A DNA stretch of 53,588 nt, from assembly GCA_029339195.1 (NCBI GenBank), contig JAPTJF010000431.1, forward strand, positions 1 through 53,588, in the 5' to 3' direction. The notes under the pieces are model-generated. The model saw only the letters and a program-made list of their open reading frames with translations. It did not search any database and was not told the DNA's origin. Made by a program: the position numbers and the translations under genes. Below are positions 1-11,500 of this stretch, one piece after another (positions within the stretch are counted from its first letter, which is position 1; every line of letters begins with the position of its first letter). The stretch is from Micractinium sp. NFX-FRZ. Its lineage: Eukaryota > Chlorophyta > Trebouxiophyceae > Chlorellales > Chlorellaceae.

Positions 1-2837
1 CTGGGGGAAAAGAGAGGGGGGCAAGCTGGTGGCAGGAAGGTGGCTGGTGGGTGTAGCGGGCGGCGGGTGGGCGGGCGCGGCGTGGGCCTGCGGCGCGCGG
101 CGGCGGTCAAGAGCGCGGCGCGCATCACGGCGCAGGCCACGGGCACCAGCAGCGGCTGGGGCGGCGGCGGCAGCGGGGAGGAGGGGGAGCAGGGGGAGCA
201 GGGGGCGCCGGCTGACATGGACTCCCTGCGCCTCACCGCGCCGCTGCTCAAGATGGTGAGCCCGTGTCAAGAGCATGGCTTGCCTGCCTGGTCCTGTCAG
301 TGCGTACAGTTGTTCACATCCCCCAAGCTCCTCTTGCTCGTCTTGGGCTTGCTTGCCTGCCGAGCGGCGGGGGGCGGCTGCAGCGTGTTGCAGGCGTAAG
401 GAGGCGGGGCGGGTGCCGTGGGCAGAGGGGTGGCAAGCCCAAATGTGGGTCACGGCAGGCCAACCCCCCAGGTTGTGCACCTGACAGGCAACCCTCCCTC
501 CACCTGTTTGCCTCGCACTGCCCTCTGGCACACCTGTCCTCAACAGCAGCGCCGAACCATTGGCAGCCCCCGACGCTGCCCCATCTGCCCCACCCTGCAA
601 TCCCCAACCCTCACCCATCCCCTCTCCATGCCCTGTGCCCTTTGCTCTTCCCCCCCGCAGTTCCGCTCCGCCACGCACGGCTGGGGCCTGTTTGCTGGGC
701 AGCCGATCCCACGGGACAACTTTGCGGTGGAGTACGTGGGGGAGGTGGTCAGCAACGTGGTGGCAGGTGAGCAGCGCACGCACGCTCGTTATGACCTCCC
801 CTCTGTTGATGGTGATCACGTGCCTGCCAGTTGGCCACACCTGTGCTAGAGAGCAGCGGCGGGTACGTTGCAAGCGGGGGCAGGTGTGTTTGATGGCGTG
901 TGGGTGTGTGCTGCGGCGGTGAGGAGCAGGTGGGGTGAGGTCGTTGTGCCCAGCTGCCTGTGTGGCGTGCGAGCCTTGCAGATGAAAGGGGCGGGGAAGG
1001 CACCATGGAACAGGCGCATGCCTGGCAGTAACCCTGCCCTGCTGTCGGTGAGAGCTGCGAGCCCACGGTGTCCCGCTGCCAAGCACCGTCTCCAAGCCAA
1101 GCCGTGCATTCACTCGCTCTGTCTGTTGCTGCCGTCGCACCAGCCCTGCTTGTGGCCCGGCCGCGCTCCACCCCTGCCTGTGCCCCTCCGCCCCTTCCCC
1201 CGGCAGACCGGCGTGAGAGGCAGTACGCTGAGCAGGGGGAGAGCAGTACGTACTTCTTCCGCCTGGACCGCAACCAGGTCATCGACGCCACCAAGGCGGT
1301 GAGCTGGCAGGGCTGAGCTGGCACATGCTTGCATGCGCGCCCGCTGGTACTGGAGCGGGGGCTGGCTGCTGGCTGTGCGCGCACGCTGTGCTGTGGATGT
1401 TTTTGCACACGCCGGGTCTCCTGCCCTGCCCGTCCCGCCCTGTGACCGCTGCCACGCTACGTCTGGCAGCAGTGGGGCGCGACATTAGCCGCTCCCGCCA
1501 ACCCCAAAAGGCCTTGGAATCGTGCACCTCACAGCGCATCAACCGGTGGCTCTTCTCCCCCTCTTGCAGGGCAACCACGCGCGCTACATCAACCACTCCT
1601 GCAACCCCAACTGCTACACCCGCGTGCTGCACGACATTCGCACAGGTGGGGCCCAGGCAGTACTGTACTGTACTGCAAGGATGGATCACTGCTGCTGTGC
1701 TGCTCTGCCTGACACCTGAACAGGTGGCTCCAGCTGCAGCGCAGCTTCCCCGCCCACTGTGCTTGCCACGCCGCCACGTGCCACCGCTGCACCAGCCGCC
1801 CGGCATGTGCCCTGCTACATGAGCTGGTTTGCATTTGCCACGGCAGGCAGCCACGTTGGCAGGGCAGGGCTGCTGCCCCGCCTTGGCGCTGCCCTGCGCT
1901 GCCTGCTGCCGCCGCCGCTGCCGCCGCTGCCTCACTTGGGATGCACACTCGAGCAGCAGGAGAAGGCGCCCGTGCTCACGTGCCGTGGTGGGGCGCTGCT
2001 GCCGGCTGTGTGCAGGCAAGAAGTCGATTGGCATCTTTGCCAAGCGGGACATCCAGGAGGGGGAGGAGCTGACGTACCACTACCTGGTGAGGGGCTGGGT
2101 GCTGCTCTGGTGCACCCAACAGTGTATTTGCAACAGTTGGTGGTGAGGGGAGAGTGCTGTTGCACCCAACAGTGTATTTGCAACGTTTGGTGGCAAGGGG
2201 GTTGTTTGAGGGGGAGGAGCTGACGTGCCACTGCCAGCTGGCGAGGGGATGGGTGGGTCAGAGTGCTGCGGCACTGGCAGTGCATGGGCGGTGAGGGGGA
2301 GTTGAGGGGGAGGAGCTGACGTACCACAGCCTGGGGGTGAGGGGCTGGGTGGGATGTGCTCCACATGCTGCTGCTGTTTCCTTGATCTGGGGAGATGCCA
2401 GGGTGTGCGTGAGGGGGGAGGGGGAGTGGGGAGGGGGAGGTGATGTGGGAGAAGGGGGCTCACCTGCCAGTGCCTGCCTGGGTGTCTGCTGCCGGCGCTG
2501 CTACTGCATATGTTGATGGCAGTGCTGTTGGGTTGCAGCTGATTTGGTTGTTGATGGGCAGCCACCTGCCTGCGCCCCCTGCCTGCGGGTGTGCCGCCGC
2601 TGGCCCCCCGTCTGCCTGCCTGAATGTAACCTCTGCTGCCCCAGCATGGCCCCTGCCTCCCTGAGCCCTGCAAGCGGATGGCAACCATTTGTTCAACTCA
2701 GATGAGCCCCACGACCTGATTCGATCAAACTGCCATGCGCTGGCCCACCGTGCCCTGTGCAGATGGAGGAGGAGCCGGACGGCGAGCCGGTGCCCTGCAA
2801 CTGCGGCGCGCTCTGCTGCACCGGGCGCATGAACTGA
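1..2837 (+). CDS. SET1/Trithorax-like histone H3K4 methyltransferase, C-terminal part (5' truncated)
   Basis: Catalytic end of a SET-domain lysine methyltransferase, which by family (Set1/Trx/MLL type) would methylate histone H3 Lys4 from S-adenosylmethionine in the nucleus. Exons: <1-255, 661-766, 1207-1298, 1570-1645, 2016-2086, 2763-2837; phases agree at every junction and give at least 224 residues. Visible in order: the SET start (SATHGWGLFA), EYVGEVV, the family-typical DRRERQY block, the cofactor motif RYINHSCNPNC, the catalytic region GEELTYHY, and a post-SET motif CNCGALCCTGRMN ending at the stop, as is usual for Set1-type enzymes. The frame is open to the left window edge, so the N-terminal domains are missing. 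The last intron (2087-2762) contains two copies of the preceding exon end (see findings). The likely poly(A) signal is TGTAA at 3459. Confidence 0.9.
2208..2350 (+). repeat. Exon-edge echoes inside the last SET intron
   Basis: Two copies (2208-2258 and 2304-2350) of the exon 5 end plus donor, whose original is at 2057-2100. The second copy preserves GGAGGAGCTGACGTACCAC and a GTGAGG donor; the first is more diverged. Between them and the exon, a separate 24-nt motif beginning TGCACCCAACAGTG is present twice (2112-2135, 2161-2184). Confidence 0.85.
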
Positions 2838-3837
2838 GCAGCGGCAGCGGCAAGCGGCAGCAGCTGGGGCAGCGCACCTCGAGCTGCCGCCGCCTCCGCC
2901 GCGGCCCGTCTCATGCGCTGCGGTGCTGCGGCGCCGTGGCCCTTTTCAGCACGACACATCACCTGTACATGACTTGGGACATCAACACAGTACACACAAG
3001 CGAAACATCTCCGTGACTTCCTTTTTGGACAGACAGCTCAGCTCGCTTCGACCCACTCGGACGCTGGTGGTTCCAAAAACCGTGACCGACCGCTCCCCAC
3101 ACACACACACATGCCCTGTTTTCCGCGCTACCCCTTTGCCTTCCCTGCCTGTGACGCATCTGTGCCTGCCTGCCCTCGCCCTACCCTTTGTGCTGCTTTT
3201 TTTTTGAACTGGGGCAACCCCGGCCGGACGCACACTCGTCCCGCACGGCCACCACACCCATGAGCCACTTCCTGCGCCCGTGCTCTTTGCCCCCTTTGTC
3301 TTGCCCTCTGCGAGCCGTTCCCGCCGCCATGGGCACCTGCCCTGCGCAAGCATCCCAGCCTAGCCTCGCCGGCGAGCGTGGCACACCGCTGCCCTGACAT
3401 GCAGCCGCCTCATTTAATTCCAAGCCGCCCTGACTGGACCCCCAGGGCACAGCAGACCTGTAACACCTTCCCCTGAGGCTGCCGCTTGACTTCCAGTCCT
3501 GAGACCCTGTGCAGTGCGGGGGGGCTGGCGCAGATTGAGCGTGGGAACCGCACCCGCACGCAAACCCCGCCTCCTTTCATGCTGCTTGGCCGGGCTGCAC
3601 TCAACTGCACTGCACGTCTCTTGCAAGAACTGCTTTCCTTTGCACATGGGGGGAAGGAAGAATCGCATGCCAGTGGGGTGGCGCTGACATGTGTACAGGC
3701 AGACGCATGCAGGCTGGTGTTAAAGGCACACGCAGGCTGATGCATCTGATGCTGCAGCGGGCCGTGCACTCCTCGAGTGGTGCTGGGTCAGGCTGCTGTC
3801 CGGCTGATGCCGCCTGCAAACCCATCAGCCGCCCGGC
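2838..3837. other. 3' flank of the SET gene / intergenic
   Basis: No gene is supportable here. The stretch holds the presumed 3' UTR of the SET gene, with TGTAA at 3459-3463 about 620 nt after the stop, then sequence with only short shadow reading frames. GC content is somewhat lower than in the flanking exons. Confidence 0.5.
3459..3463 (+). terminator. Putative poly(A) signal of the SET gene
   Basis: TGTAA, the usual chlorophyte polyadenylation motif, 622 nt downstream of the SET stop codon. Confidence 0.45.
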
Positions 3838-3928
3838 ACAGCGCTGCCGGCATCAGGCGCTGCCGCCCCCCTGGCCTTCCGGCCAGCGCGGCGTTAAAGG
3901 CTGGGCCCCAAGCGGAGTCCAGCACGCC
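3838..3928 (-). pseudogene. Degenerate copy 1 of the last exon of the cysteine-rich gene at 6423-8266
   Basis: Reading the minus strand from 3928, after a CAG acceptor-like site, the sequence encodes GVLDSAWGPAFNAALAG followed by RQRLMPA. This parallels GILDSAWRPVINAALAD and QQRLMLAEL of the true last exon at 6515-6423. The homology continues past the position of the true stop, where this copy reads through. It has no visible upstream exons of that gene, so I treat it as a duplicated fragment. Confidence 0.65.
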
Positions 3929-4239
3929 CTGCGGGGCCGACACGGCAATGGAGTGAGGAACGAGGGGGGCGAGGCCCACCCAGTTGGCAACAGGAGGGGT
4001 GGGCGCCAGGCAGTGCCCCGTTTGCCCGGTGGAGCTTGGGAGGGCGGCGGGCCAAATATGTGTTTGAACACAGCATGCCTTGGGTGGGCAGTGCAGTGCT
4101 GGCGGCGCCAGCGGAGTCATCGTCATGCTCTGCAGGGGGGCAGGAGGCGGTACAGGTGGGATGCACATCCCCCGTGTACGGGAGGGCAGCAAGAATGGGC
4201 GGGGGCGGGGGCGCATGCGATGGCACAGGGACGGGGTGA

Positions 4240-4278
4240 AAGCCCAAGTGGGGGCGCCAGGCAGATTCCAGGGCGCCC
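4240..4278 (-). pseudogene. Degenerate copy 2 (short) of the same last exon
   Basis: On the minus strand from 4278, behind a CTGCAG acceptor-like site, the sequence reads GALESAWRPHLGF and then diverges. It matches only the first dozen or so codons of the 6515-6423 exon. With the copy at 3838-3928 this makes two partial copies in the 3' flank of the small gene at 4562-5064. Confidence 0.55.
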
Positions 4279-4561
4279 TGCAGGCGGGTGCGCGGTGGAG
4301 TCTGGGGTGAGCTCAGCGGGCAGGCAAGCCGAGGAGGAGGGGAGGGAACCTGGGGCAAGTAATTGCCCGGTTGAGAGCACCCAATGAGGCAGGCTCGGAG
4401 CGCTTTCAGCAGCAGGTGCCACGAAGCCAATGTCCGGGACGCCCTGGCAGCCCAACCGCAGCGCCCAACTTCAGTGTGCAATGTCTTGGAAAGCAGAGCA
4501 CGGCCGCGGCCGCAACCACGGGCGCTGCAGGCTGCACTCACCGTGCGAATTCGAAGGAGCG

Positions 4562-5064
4562 TCAAGCGTGGGGGGCGGGGGCCGCCGGCGGCTGCGGCGT
4601 GGGCAGCAGCTGGCCGCAGCGCTCGCACCTCGGCCCCGCGGGCTGTTGATCGACACTCATCTCCTTGGCTGCAGCAAAGCGGCAATGCAGTTGTACTATC
4701 TGTTAGGTGAAGTGGAATGTGGGCACTGGCCTGCAAGGCAACTGCAGTGGCAGCACCCTGCCAAAAGTGGGTGCATGCCCCGCCATGCTGCCTGCAGCAC
4801 CACTTTGTGTGGTGCGTTGTGGGGTGGGCTGAAATCAAAACGCTGTCGAGGCACAGAAACAAATAACTGCCAGGGTAAGAGTGGCGGCAAGCAGGCACGA
4901 TCACAACTTGCAGGAGCCTTTCACTCACATCCATTTGAACTGGTTGGGCACCCTGCCGCCGCCGCCAGAGATGCCTCTAGCTCTTTCACGTGCTCTCGCA
5001 ACGCAAAGTTTGCGGCCCGCTCAATCCTCAGTGCACGCACCACACTGGCAGTGTAGGCTTCCAT
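4562..5064 (-). CDS. Small 80-aa protein with helical N-terminus and a CxxC pair; unrecognised
   Basis: Two exons on the minus strand: 5064-4929 (ATG at 5064, GTGAGT donor) and 4668-4562 (CTGCAG acceptor, TGA stop). They join in phase to give 80 residues. The N-terminal half (EAYTASVVRALRIERAANF, then REHVKELEASLAA) is predicted by eye to be a charged amphipathic helix or short coiled coil. The C-terminal half is proline-rich with one C-x2-C pair (RCERCGQLL), possibly half of a zinc knuckle. I recognise no family. It occupies the position, relative to the FYRN fragment at 5562-6032, that the cysteine-rich gene holds relative to the FYR-HMG gene, but the proteins are not clearly alike. Single-intron support only; expression is unproven. 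Confidence 0.5.
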
Positions 5065-5561
5065 GGTTCGCCTGCAACAGCAACATGCGGCGGAGGCGGT
5101 GGCAACAGCTGGGCGGCAGCACGCTGAACGCCGGCGCCGCTGCCGCAGCCGGCATCGAGGCTTGCGCCCAAGCACAGGCGGCGCGCACGGCGCCATTGCA
5201 GACTACAGCAGCCTCCCGGCGCCAATGCAAACTACAGCAGCAGGGCCCCCTGCGCAACGCAGCATCAGCCAGCGGCCAGCCTGGCAGCGCGTTTGGGCGG
5301 CGCCATCAAGGCGAGGCGCCGCCAACGCTGGCCGCCTGTGGGTTGTGCTCACCACCTCACGCGCTTGGAGAGCGGACGGGCGGGCGGGAGCTCTTCAAGC
5401 TCCACGGCTGAGTCCTCAGGTACCGGCGGCAGGGCATGCTCGTCTGGTTTAGCAGCCATCCAATCGAGAGAACAACGGGGGGGAAGAGGCCACAGCACAG
5501 GTGGCTATCGGTGTTATCCCATTGAGGAAAGGGGTCCCTGAATCAATTCGTCTTGCGCGCC
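5065..5561. other. Divergent intergenic region
   Basis: About 500 nt between the start of the minus-strand 80-aa gene and the FYRN fragment. It would have to carry a bidirectional promoter. No core promoter motif was recognised. Confidence 0.3.
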
Positions 5562-6032
5562 ATGGGGAGCTTCCTCGAGCATCGTGGCTCTCGTGGCTCC
5601 CCTGCTTTTGTTGTCCTGCAGCCCGCCGGCGGCCGCCCACTCTGCCCTGCCGACTGGCGGCGCAGCCGCCGCACCCGCCGGTTCCAGGGGCGGCCGCCGC
5701 GGCGGCGGCAACCGCCCCCAAGAAGCCGCCTGCGGTGGCACGTCGTGGGCGGCAACCAGTGCTTTCCAATCCTGCGGCATAAATGTGCACCCTGCAATGG
5801 AAGACATCTGGATCTAACCATACTGCGGGCGGCGCCGCCCCTCAGAAAATGCTGCGAACACAGCTCCCTCCTGGAGGCACGCACCACCATGCGCATGCTC
5901 AATGACATGCTCCCTGCCTGTCTGGCCAATTGCACACCGTCGCACAGCACTGCGCAACTTGCTGTCCTGAGCTCCGCGCTACCTGGACTACATTGCTATT
6001 CCTGGGACGCGCAGGCAGCTGGGCTGTATTAG
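5562..6032 (+). pseudogene. Partial, intronless copy of the FYRN region of the FYR-HMG gene
   Basis: The open frame from ATG 5562 to the stop at 6032 (156 codons) contains LRWHVVGGNQCFPIL followed by HLDLTILRAAPP. This aligns with LLWHAVGGNTRFPYL and RCTLTILDAPP of the intact gene (8739-8974 joined to 9122-9374). The intact gene is interrupted by a 147-nt intron at this point; the copy is continuous. Upstream of the match the frame is arginine/proline-rich, whereas the +1 frame shows the alanine-rich linker (AAAAATAPKKPP) expected from the intact protein, suggesting an old frameshift. FYRC, Q-rich linker and HMG box are absent. A short expressed gene cannot be excluded. Confidence 0.6.
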
Positions 6033-6422
6033 CAAATTCCAACATGTGTGTCCTTCCGTCTTGACAAGCATGGTGGGCTGTGCACCGCAAGAATGCGGCA
6101 TGAGCGCTCTAGAAAGCAGCCGCGTGCAGGCGATCGCATACAGGCAGGCTTGATGCATCGGACTGTGCATACAACGGTGCACAATCTCACACATATGGCA
6201 AGGCCCAGGGGGCGCCTCTTCACATCCACCCAGCTCAGGCTGTGCACGCTGCGAGTGCTGCTGGTCAGGGCCTGCCTGCAAGATGACAGACCTTCAGCTG
6301 CGCTCCCCTCAGCTCCGCCAGGTCACCGACTTGCCAGGTCAGCAGCCTGCCAGATCAGCACAGTGCTGCAGCCCTCTCCTGCTAGCTCCCTGCTGATGCC
6401 AGCAGCTGCGCTGGCAGCTGCC
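6033..6422. other. Convergent 3' flanks
   Basis: About 390 nt between the end of the FYRN fragment and the stop of the minus-strand cysteine-rich gene. Only UTR-like sequence is seen; no TGTAA or its complement was noticed. Confidence 0.3.
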
Positions 6423-8266
6423 TCACAGCTCTGCCAGCATCAGGCGCTGCTGCCCTCCAAGCACGTCGGCCAGCGCAGCGTTGATGACTGGGCGCCAGGC
6501 GGAGTCCAGGATGCCCTGCGGTGTGGTGGGGAGGCGGGGGCGGGATACGGTCATCATGCAGGTGAGGTGCTTGTGCTGCAGCGCTTGTGCTGTAGCGCTC
6601 TGGTGGCCTGGGAAGCTCACAGGCAAGCGACATGTGCTGCAGCATGTAGGCTCTCCGGTGGCCCGGGAGGGAGGCTGAAGGGCAAAGTCAGGGGGAGCGG
6701 GGCATGAATCAGGCACGCGTGGCGAGGCAGGAGAGCGCTCGAGGCGAGCAGGCACGGGACATGAGGCAGATGAGAGGCGGGGGGGCGCAGGAGGCGAGCG
6801 GGCACCCCACCAGGCTGCCGACCTGCCAGCATGGCAGCAGCTGCGCACCTGCGCCTCTGCCAGGATGGAGGCATCGTCCTGCCCCAGCAGCGAGCGCATG
6901 AGGCACACCATGCAGCTGCGGCACACCTCATCCGCCTGCACACAAAGGGAGCAGTTACAAATGTTCACCATTTTGTTGCTTCAAAGCTGCACACACAACG
7001 TAGGAGTGGCAGGCCTTGCATCCGAGGCACACGTCACCACCGTCCACCTGCGCTAGTGCAGGAGGGAGGGCTGGGTGGCAGGGGCACCAGGGATGGGTGC
7101 ATCGGCAGGGCAGGGCAGAAGGCAGGTGCCTCTGCTGGGAGGAGCCGCCAGCAGACGCAAGGCAGCGCTGCTTGGGAGGACACACGGCTGGCGGTGAAGT
7201 TAGCCACGCAGCATGCAGGGCATGGCACCAGCGGCCCAGCACAGCACAGCACAGCACATTGGCACAGTGCTTCCCACCGACAGGCTGCCAGCGTGGCACA
7301 CATCAGCACCCACCTGGCGCCAGCTGGGCGCCGCCCGGTCAACAAAATACGTGGCCCGCCGCGGGATGTGGGTGCAGCAGCGCGAGCAGGGCAGCTCGCC
7401 GGCGTGCTGCGACGCCTGGCGCGGCACAAAGTACCAGCCCTGTGTCACCCATGGGTATCAGCATGGGGCGGGGCGGGGTGGGGCACAGTGTCAGGCAGGC
7501 GTGGTGGATGGTAGGCAGGTAATTAGCATAAGCAAGCACGGTGGCTGATGGGATGCAGTCTTGGGCAGGCAGAGTGGCCTGCGGCACGACCAAGCAGGCG
7601 GCAGCACGGCGGAGCTGCAGGAGCGGTGGCCTGCAACAACCGTCCCAAGCTGCAGCCCCTGCCAATCAGTATCAAAGATGTCACCAAGGAGGGCAGTAGC
7701 AGCGAGCACGAATACAGTTTGCACCCTCTCCAACTCGTAATGTGGCCTCAAAGCCGGCACCCGGCACCCGCCCGCACCCACCTGTGCCGCGCGCGTGCCC
7801 CGCCGCACCTCCCCTCTCTTGTTCATCACCACAAGAGCCAAGGAGAAGGAGCGGTCGTCGGCAAAGCCTTGGGCGGCGGCAGAGGCGCGCTGCTTGGCTG
7901 CCGCCTCTGCGCACAGGGCTCAGGCAGCGGCAGGGGGAGGTGGAGGGCTGGCCCCAGGCTGAGCGGCGAAGTACGGTACCACGCGGCTCGCGCCACCCCT
8001 GCCCCACCTGGAGCGCTGGGGATGGATGGATCGAAGCGCAGGTGGCAAGCCCGGCTGCTGCACTCACCCTCCTGCCAGTGCCGGAACATGGCGTCCACGG
8101 CAGAGAGCTCTTTGGCGAGGGATGAGTGCAGCGCCCCGCCGGCGCCGAGGGCGCTGCCGCTGGGCCGGCGGGCAACAGTGCCTGAGCGCGAGGGGCGCCC
8201 AGGCGAGGGGCTGGCGACCTCCAGAAGAGCTGCGACCGTCTCAGGGAGGTCCAGAAGGTCCTCCAT
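6423..8266 (-). CDS. Cysteine-rich 225-aa protein of unknown function
   Basis: Minus-strand model of six exons: 8266-8068, 7906-7782, 7439-7314, 7047-7000, 6935-6849, 6515-6423. All joins are in phase. The N-terminus (MEDLLDLPETVAALLEV) is acidic. It is followed by an Ala/Ser-rich linker, a segment DDRSFSLALVVMNKRG, and a central cysteine-rich block with CSRCC, CLGCKACH and CRSCMVC (three C-x2-C pairs, zinc-ribbon-like spacing), then a helical tail GILDSAWRPVINAALAD ending LMLAEL. I cannot name a family. The fourth intron would use a weak GTTGTG donor at 6999, so the link between the second and third cysteine clusters is the least certain join. The start lies 267 nt from the ATG of the divergent FYR-HMG gene, suggesting a shared promoter. 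Its last exon has two decayed copies at 3838-3928 and 4240-4278. Confidence 0.6.
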
Positions 8267-8532
8267 GATGTGCGCAGGACCCTCGGGCGCGAGGGTGTCG
8301 AGCCCGGCGGGCCCGGGAGCTTCCAGCTATGCAATACGCGTCTTACACGTTGCTAGCATCACCTAGGATATTGCAGCGCGTTCTCGAGGGCTCAGCGAAG
8401 AAAGGCAGGGTTCTGCGTGGGCTGCCTGTTTGGTTAGCATTGCCTTCATCCTTTTTTGCGCATATAGAACGACTGCAACGGTTCCGAGTGTCCACCGATA
8501 GACGCAGTGCGGGCAAAGGACCGGGCAGCACA

Positions 8533-11500
8533 ATGGGGCAGGCTCTCGCGGCAAGTGCTGCCCTCGACTTGGACAGCGCAGGGGAGGCCTCACTGCCACA
8601 GGTGCGATCCGGAGGTAGCGTCGCAATAGCAGCAGCCAAGCGCCAGGCAGAAGCCGTCAGCAGTCTGACCAGGTTGCCCAGTCGCAGCTCCCTCCCGCCA
8701 CCTTGCGCCTGCTCGTCCGTGCCCTCCTCCCCGCGCAGGCCGTGCTCCCCCTCTCCCTGCGGGGATCCTGTCACACCACAGTGTGGGAGCTTGGCCACCT
8801 GGCTGACTGTATCTCTGGCAGCGGCACAGACCTCGGAGCACTGACGGTGCCACCCGCAGGCGGCTCGCCTGCCGAGGGTGCCCCTGCCGCCGCCGCCGCC
8901 TCTGAACAGCAGCCCCAGCTGCTGTGGCACGCTGTGGGCGGCAACACGCGCTTCCCGTATCTACCGGGTTACAGGTGCGCACTGCAAGAGAAGCGATCTG
9001 CCCAAGGCAGGACGGTGACTGTCCCCCTGTCTGCACGTGCCTGCGGGTCCCTCCTGCCTCCTGGCCCGTCCCCTCCGCCAACCACCCTGTGCCACTGCTC
9101 ATGCCACACAACTGCCTGCAGGGCCACTTGCACAGCCTACGGCCAGCGGTGCACGCTCACCATTTTGGATGCACCCCCAGTAACGGCCACTGCAAGCGCC
9201 GACAGCGCCGCAGCCGCCGGCGCAGCTGCCGCCTCAGCTGCCGCCCCCGCCAGCGGCCCCTGGTTCCAGCTGCGCACAGAGGCTGGCACCAGTTATGCTG
9301 GCTCTACACCCACCTCGCCGTTTGCACAGCTGGCGCTGGAGATGGGCCAGCCGGATGTTGTGAATGGGATGTCGGTGAGCCAGGGTTGTGTAAGTTGTGT
9401 AATCATGCAAAAGCTGTGGTAGTGTGAGCACGACTTGCCGCAGGGTGAGGGGGCGTGGCATGGTGCAACTGTGGGCAACTGTGTGTAGCACGTGGTGCTG
9501 TCTCTCCATTGGCTGGGTGGTGCAGCGCTGGCCTGCCACATACTCGGAGCAGCGCTGGCCTGCCACATACTCGGAGCAGCTCACTTCCATCTGGGGCGGG
9601 ACGACCGACGCCCCCACCCCCTGCGCCCCTCCGTTGCTCTCAGGGAGAACCACAGCCCAGCGTGGTTGCCATCTCCAGCGCCCACAGCTTGCCATCTCCC
9701 TCCCTCAACCACTGCCCTCTGCTACCCCTCGCCCGCCGCAGGCCTTTGGCTTCCTCTCTCCGCTGGTGCAGCGCCTGCTCCGCACCGCCGCCTCCGCCCC
9801 TGACCGGCCTGCTGGGCCTGCTGGGCAGCTGACGGAGGTGAGTGGGCACAGGGGCCAGGGGTGGAGCAGCGAGTAGCTGGGCTGTACCGGACCCCCCCTT
9901 GCAGGTAGAAGGTGTGCTGGCACCACCTTGCCCGCCTGTGTGTCTTACCATGTCTCTCCCTGACGCCAGCACTCTTGTGCGCTTTGCAGGCGTGGGTCAA
10001 TCTGCAGCCGCAGGCGGGACACCTTGAAGAAGGGCCGCCTGGAGCACAGGAGCGGCAGCGCACGCCTCACTGCCATGAGCACCAGGGAGACGGCAAGCAA
10101 GAGAAGCAGCAGCAGCAGCAGCAGCAGCCCCTCATCTCTGCATTTGCAGCGGCCCCAGCTGCTGGCAAGGGCAGCAGCGGCGCAACGCCCAACAGCGCTG
10201 GCCAGCGCCTTCTGTCCCGCTCAGCCTCTGCACCGCTGCCGATGCCGGCTCCGGCGAGCGGTAAGGCGCCTGGCGCGAGCCCGTTTGCAGCGCAGCAGGC
10301 ACAGCAGGCGGCGCCGGCGCCGCGCCGCCGCAGCCGGAAACCGCAGCGCAGCCAGCAGCCCCAAGCACAGCACGCACAGCAGGCGCTGGACCCGCAGCAG
10401 GGCCAGCAGCAGGGCAGTGGATCGTCTGGGCTGCAGCAGCTGGCGGTATCGCCTCCCTCGGCAGCTGAGGTGGAACTGGAGTCGAGCTTGGAGGGAGAGG
10501 AGGAGGCGCCGGGGCTGCAGAGGCAGCCCTCAGCACGCGGCCTGCGGCGCCCCACCTCAGCAGGTGCGTGCGCTGCTGCTGCCAGCAGCGCCTGCCGTCG
10601 CTTTCCCTTCCTTATATTTGGTGTGGGTGCCAAACAGCTCAGCAGTGATGCGGGGACGCCTTGCCATGAACAACACACGCAGTTTGACACCTGCCTGTCT
10701 CCCGCCTCCCATGCAGCTGCCGGGCGCAGCAACGCCGGTGGTGGGCGCGGCTGGACCGCCTTCACGGCTTATGGAGTGCAGAATAGGGCAGCCGTGAGAG
10801 CAGACCACCCCGGGGCCAGCGCCGGAGCGGTGGAAAAGGTGTGCGTGAGAGTGGGCGGCTGAGGGCGCGTTCTGCCGCCAGGAAAGGGCTGGGCAACTGC
10901 GCAGTTGCTGTGCACGACCCTGCGTGACGGCTGCTTCATGCGTGTCGGGCGCCATTCCAGATGTCCGTGCAGGGTATTAGGGGTTTAACCCTAAACCCTA
11001 AAAACCTCCAAAGCCTCAAGTGGTCTGTCGTGCTGCCCCCTGCTGCAGCTGCTGGGGCAGCGGTGGGCGGCGCTGCCGCAGCCGGAGCGTGCGCAGTATC
11101 AGGACCAGGCGGCACGCGTGCGCGGCAACCACAGCGGCCTGAGCGTGCCAGCTGGCAGGTGCGGTGGATCTGGCATGAGACTGGCCATGGCCAGCCGAGG
11201 TGGGAGTCACAACCAAGGGTCAGCCGCCAAGTACGCATCAGTGCATAATTATGCCTTGGCCAAGGCGCCCGCCCATGCATCTACCCATCCAGCTGCCTGC
11301 ATCAGCTTCCTGGCCGCCCAGCAGCTCGTGGAAGTGCACCCAAGCTCACCCGCCGGTTTCCACCCTGCCTGCCTGCCCGCAGCAAGCAGCCGCTGGCTGG
11401 GCTGCGCCGCGCCGCGTCAGACATGGGCGCACTGACTGGTGCCTTTGCGGCCGACGCCAGTCCAGCGGTGCCGGCAGCGCTAGCCAAGCGCCCCAAGGTG

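Noticed and set aside
5562..6032. Functional single-exon FYR gene
   Set aside because: Lacks FYRC and HMG box, and the alanine-rich linker is out of frame with the FYRN match, indicating decay.
10977..11003. A telomere or chromosome end
   Set aside because: Only about two repeat units, flanked by coding exons on both sides.
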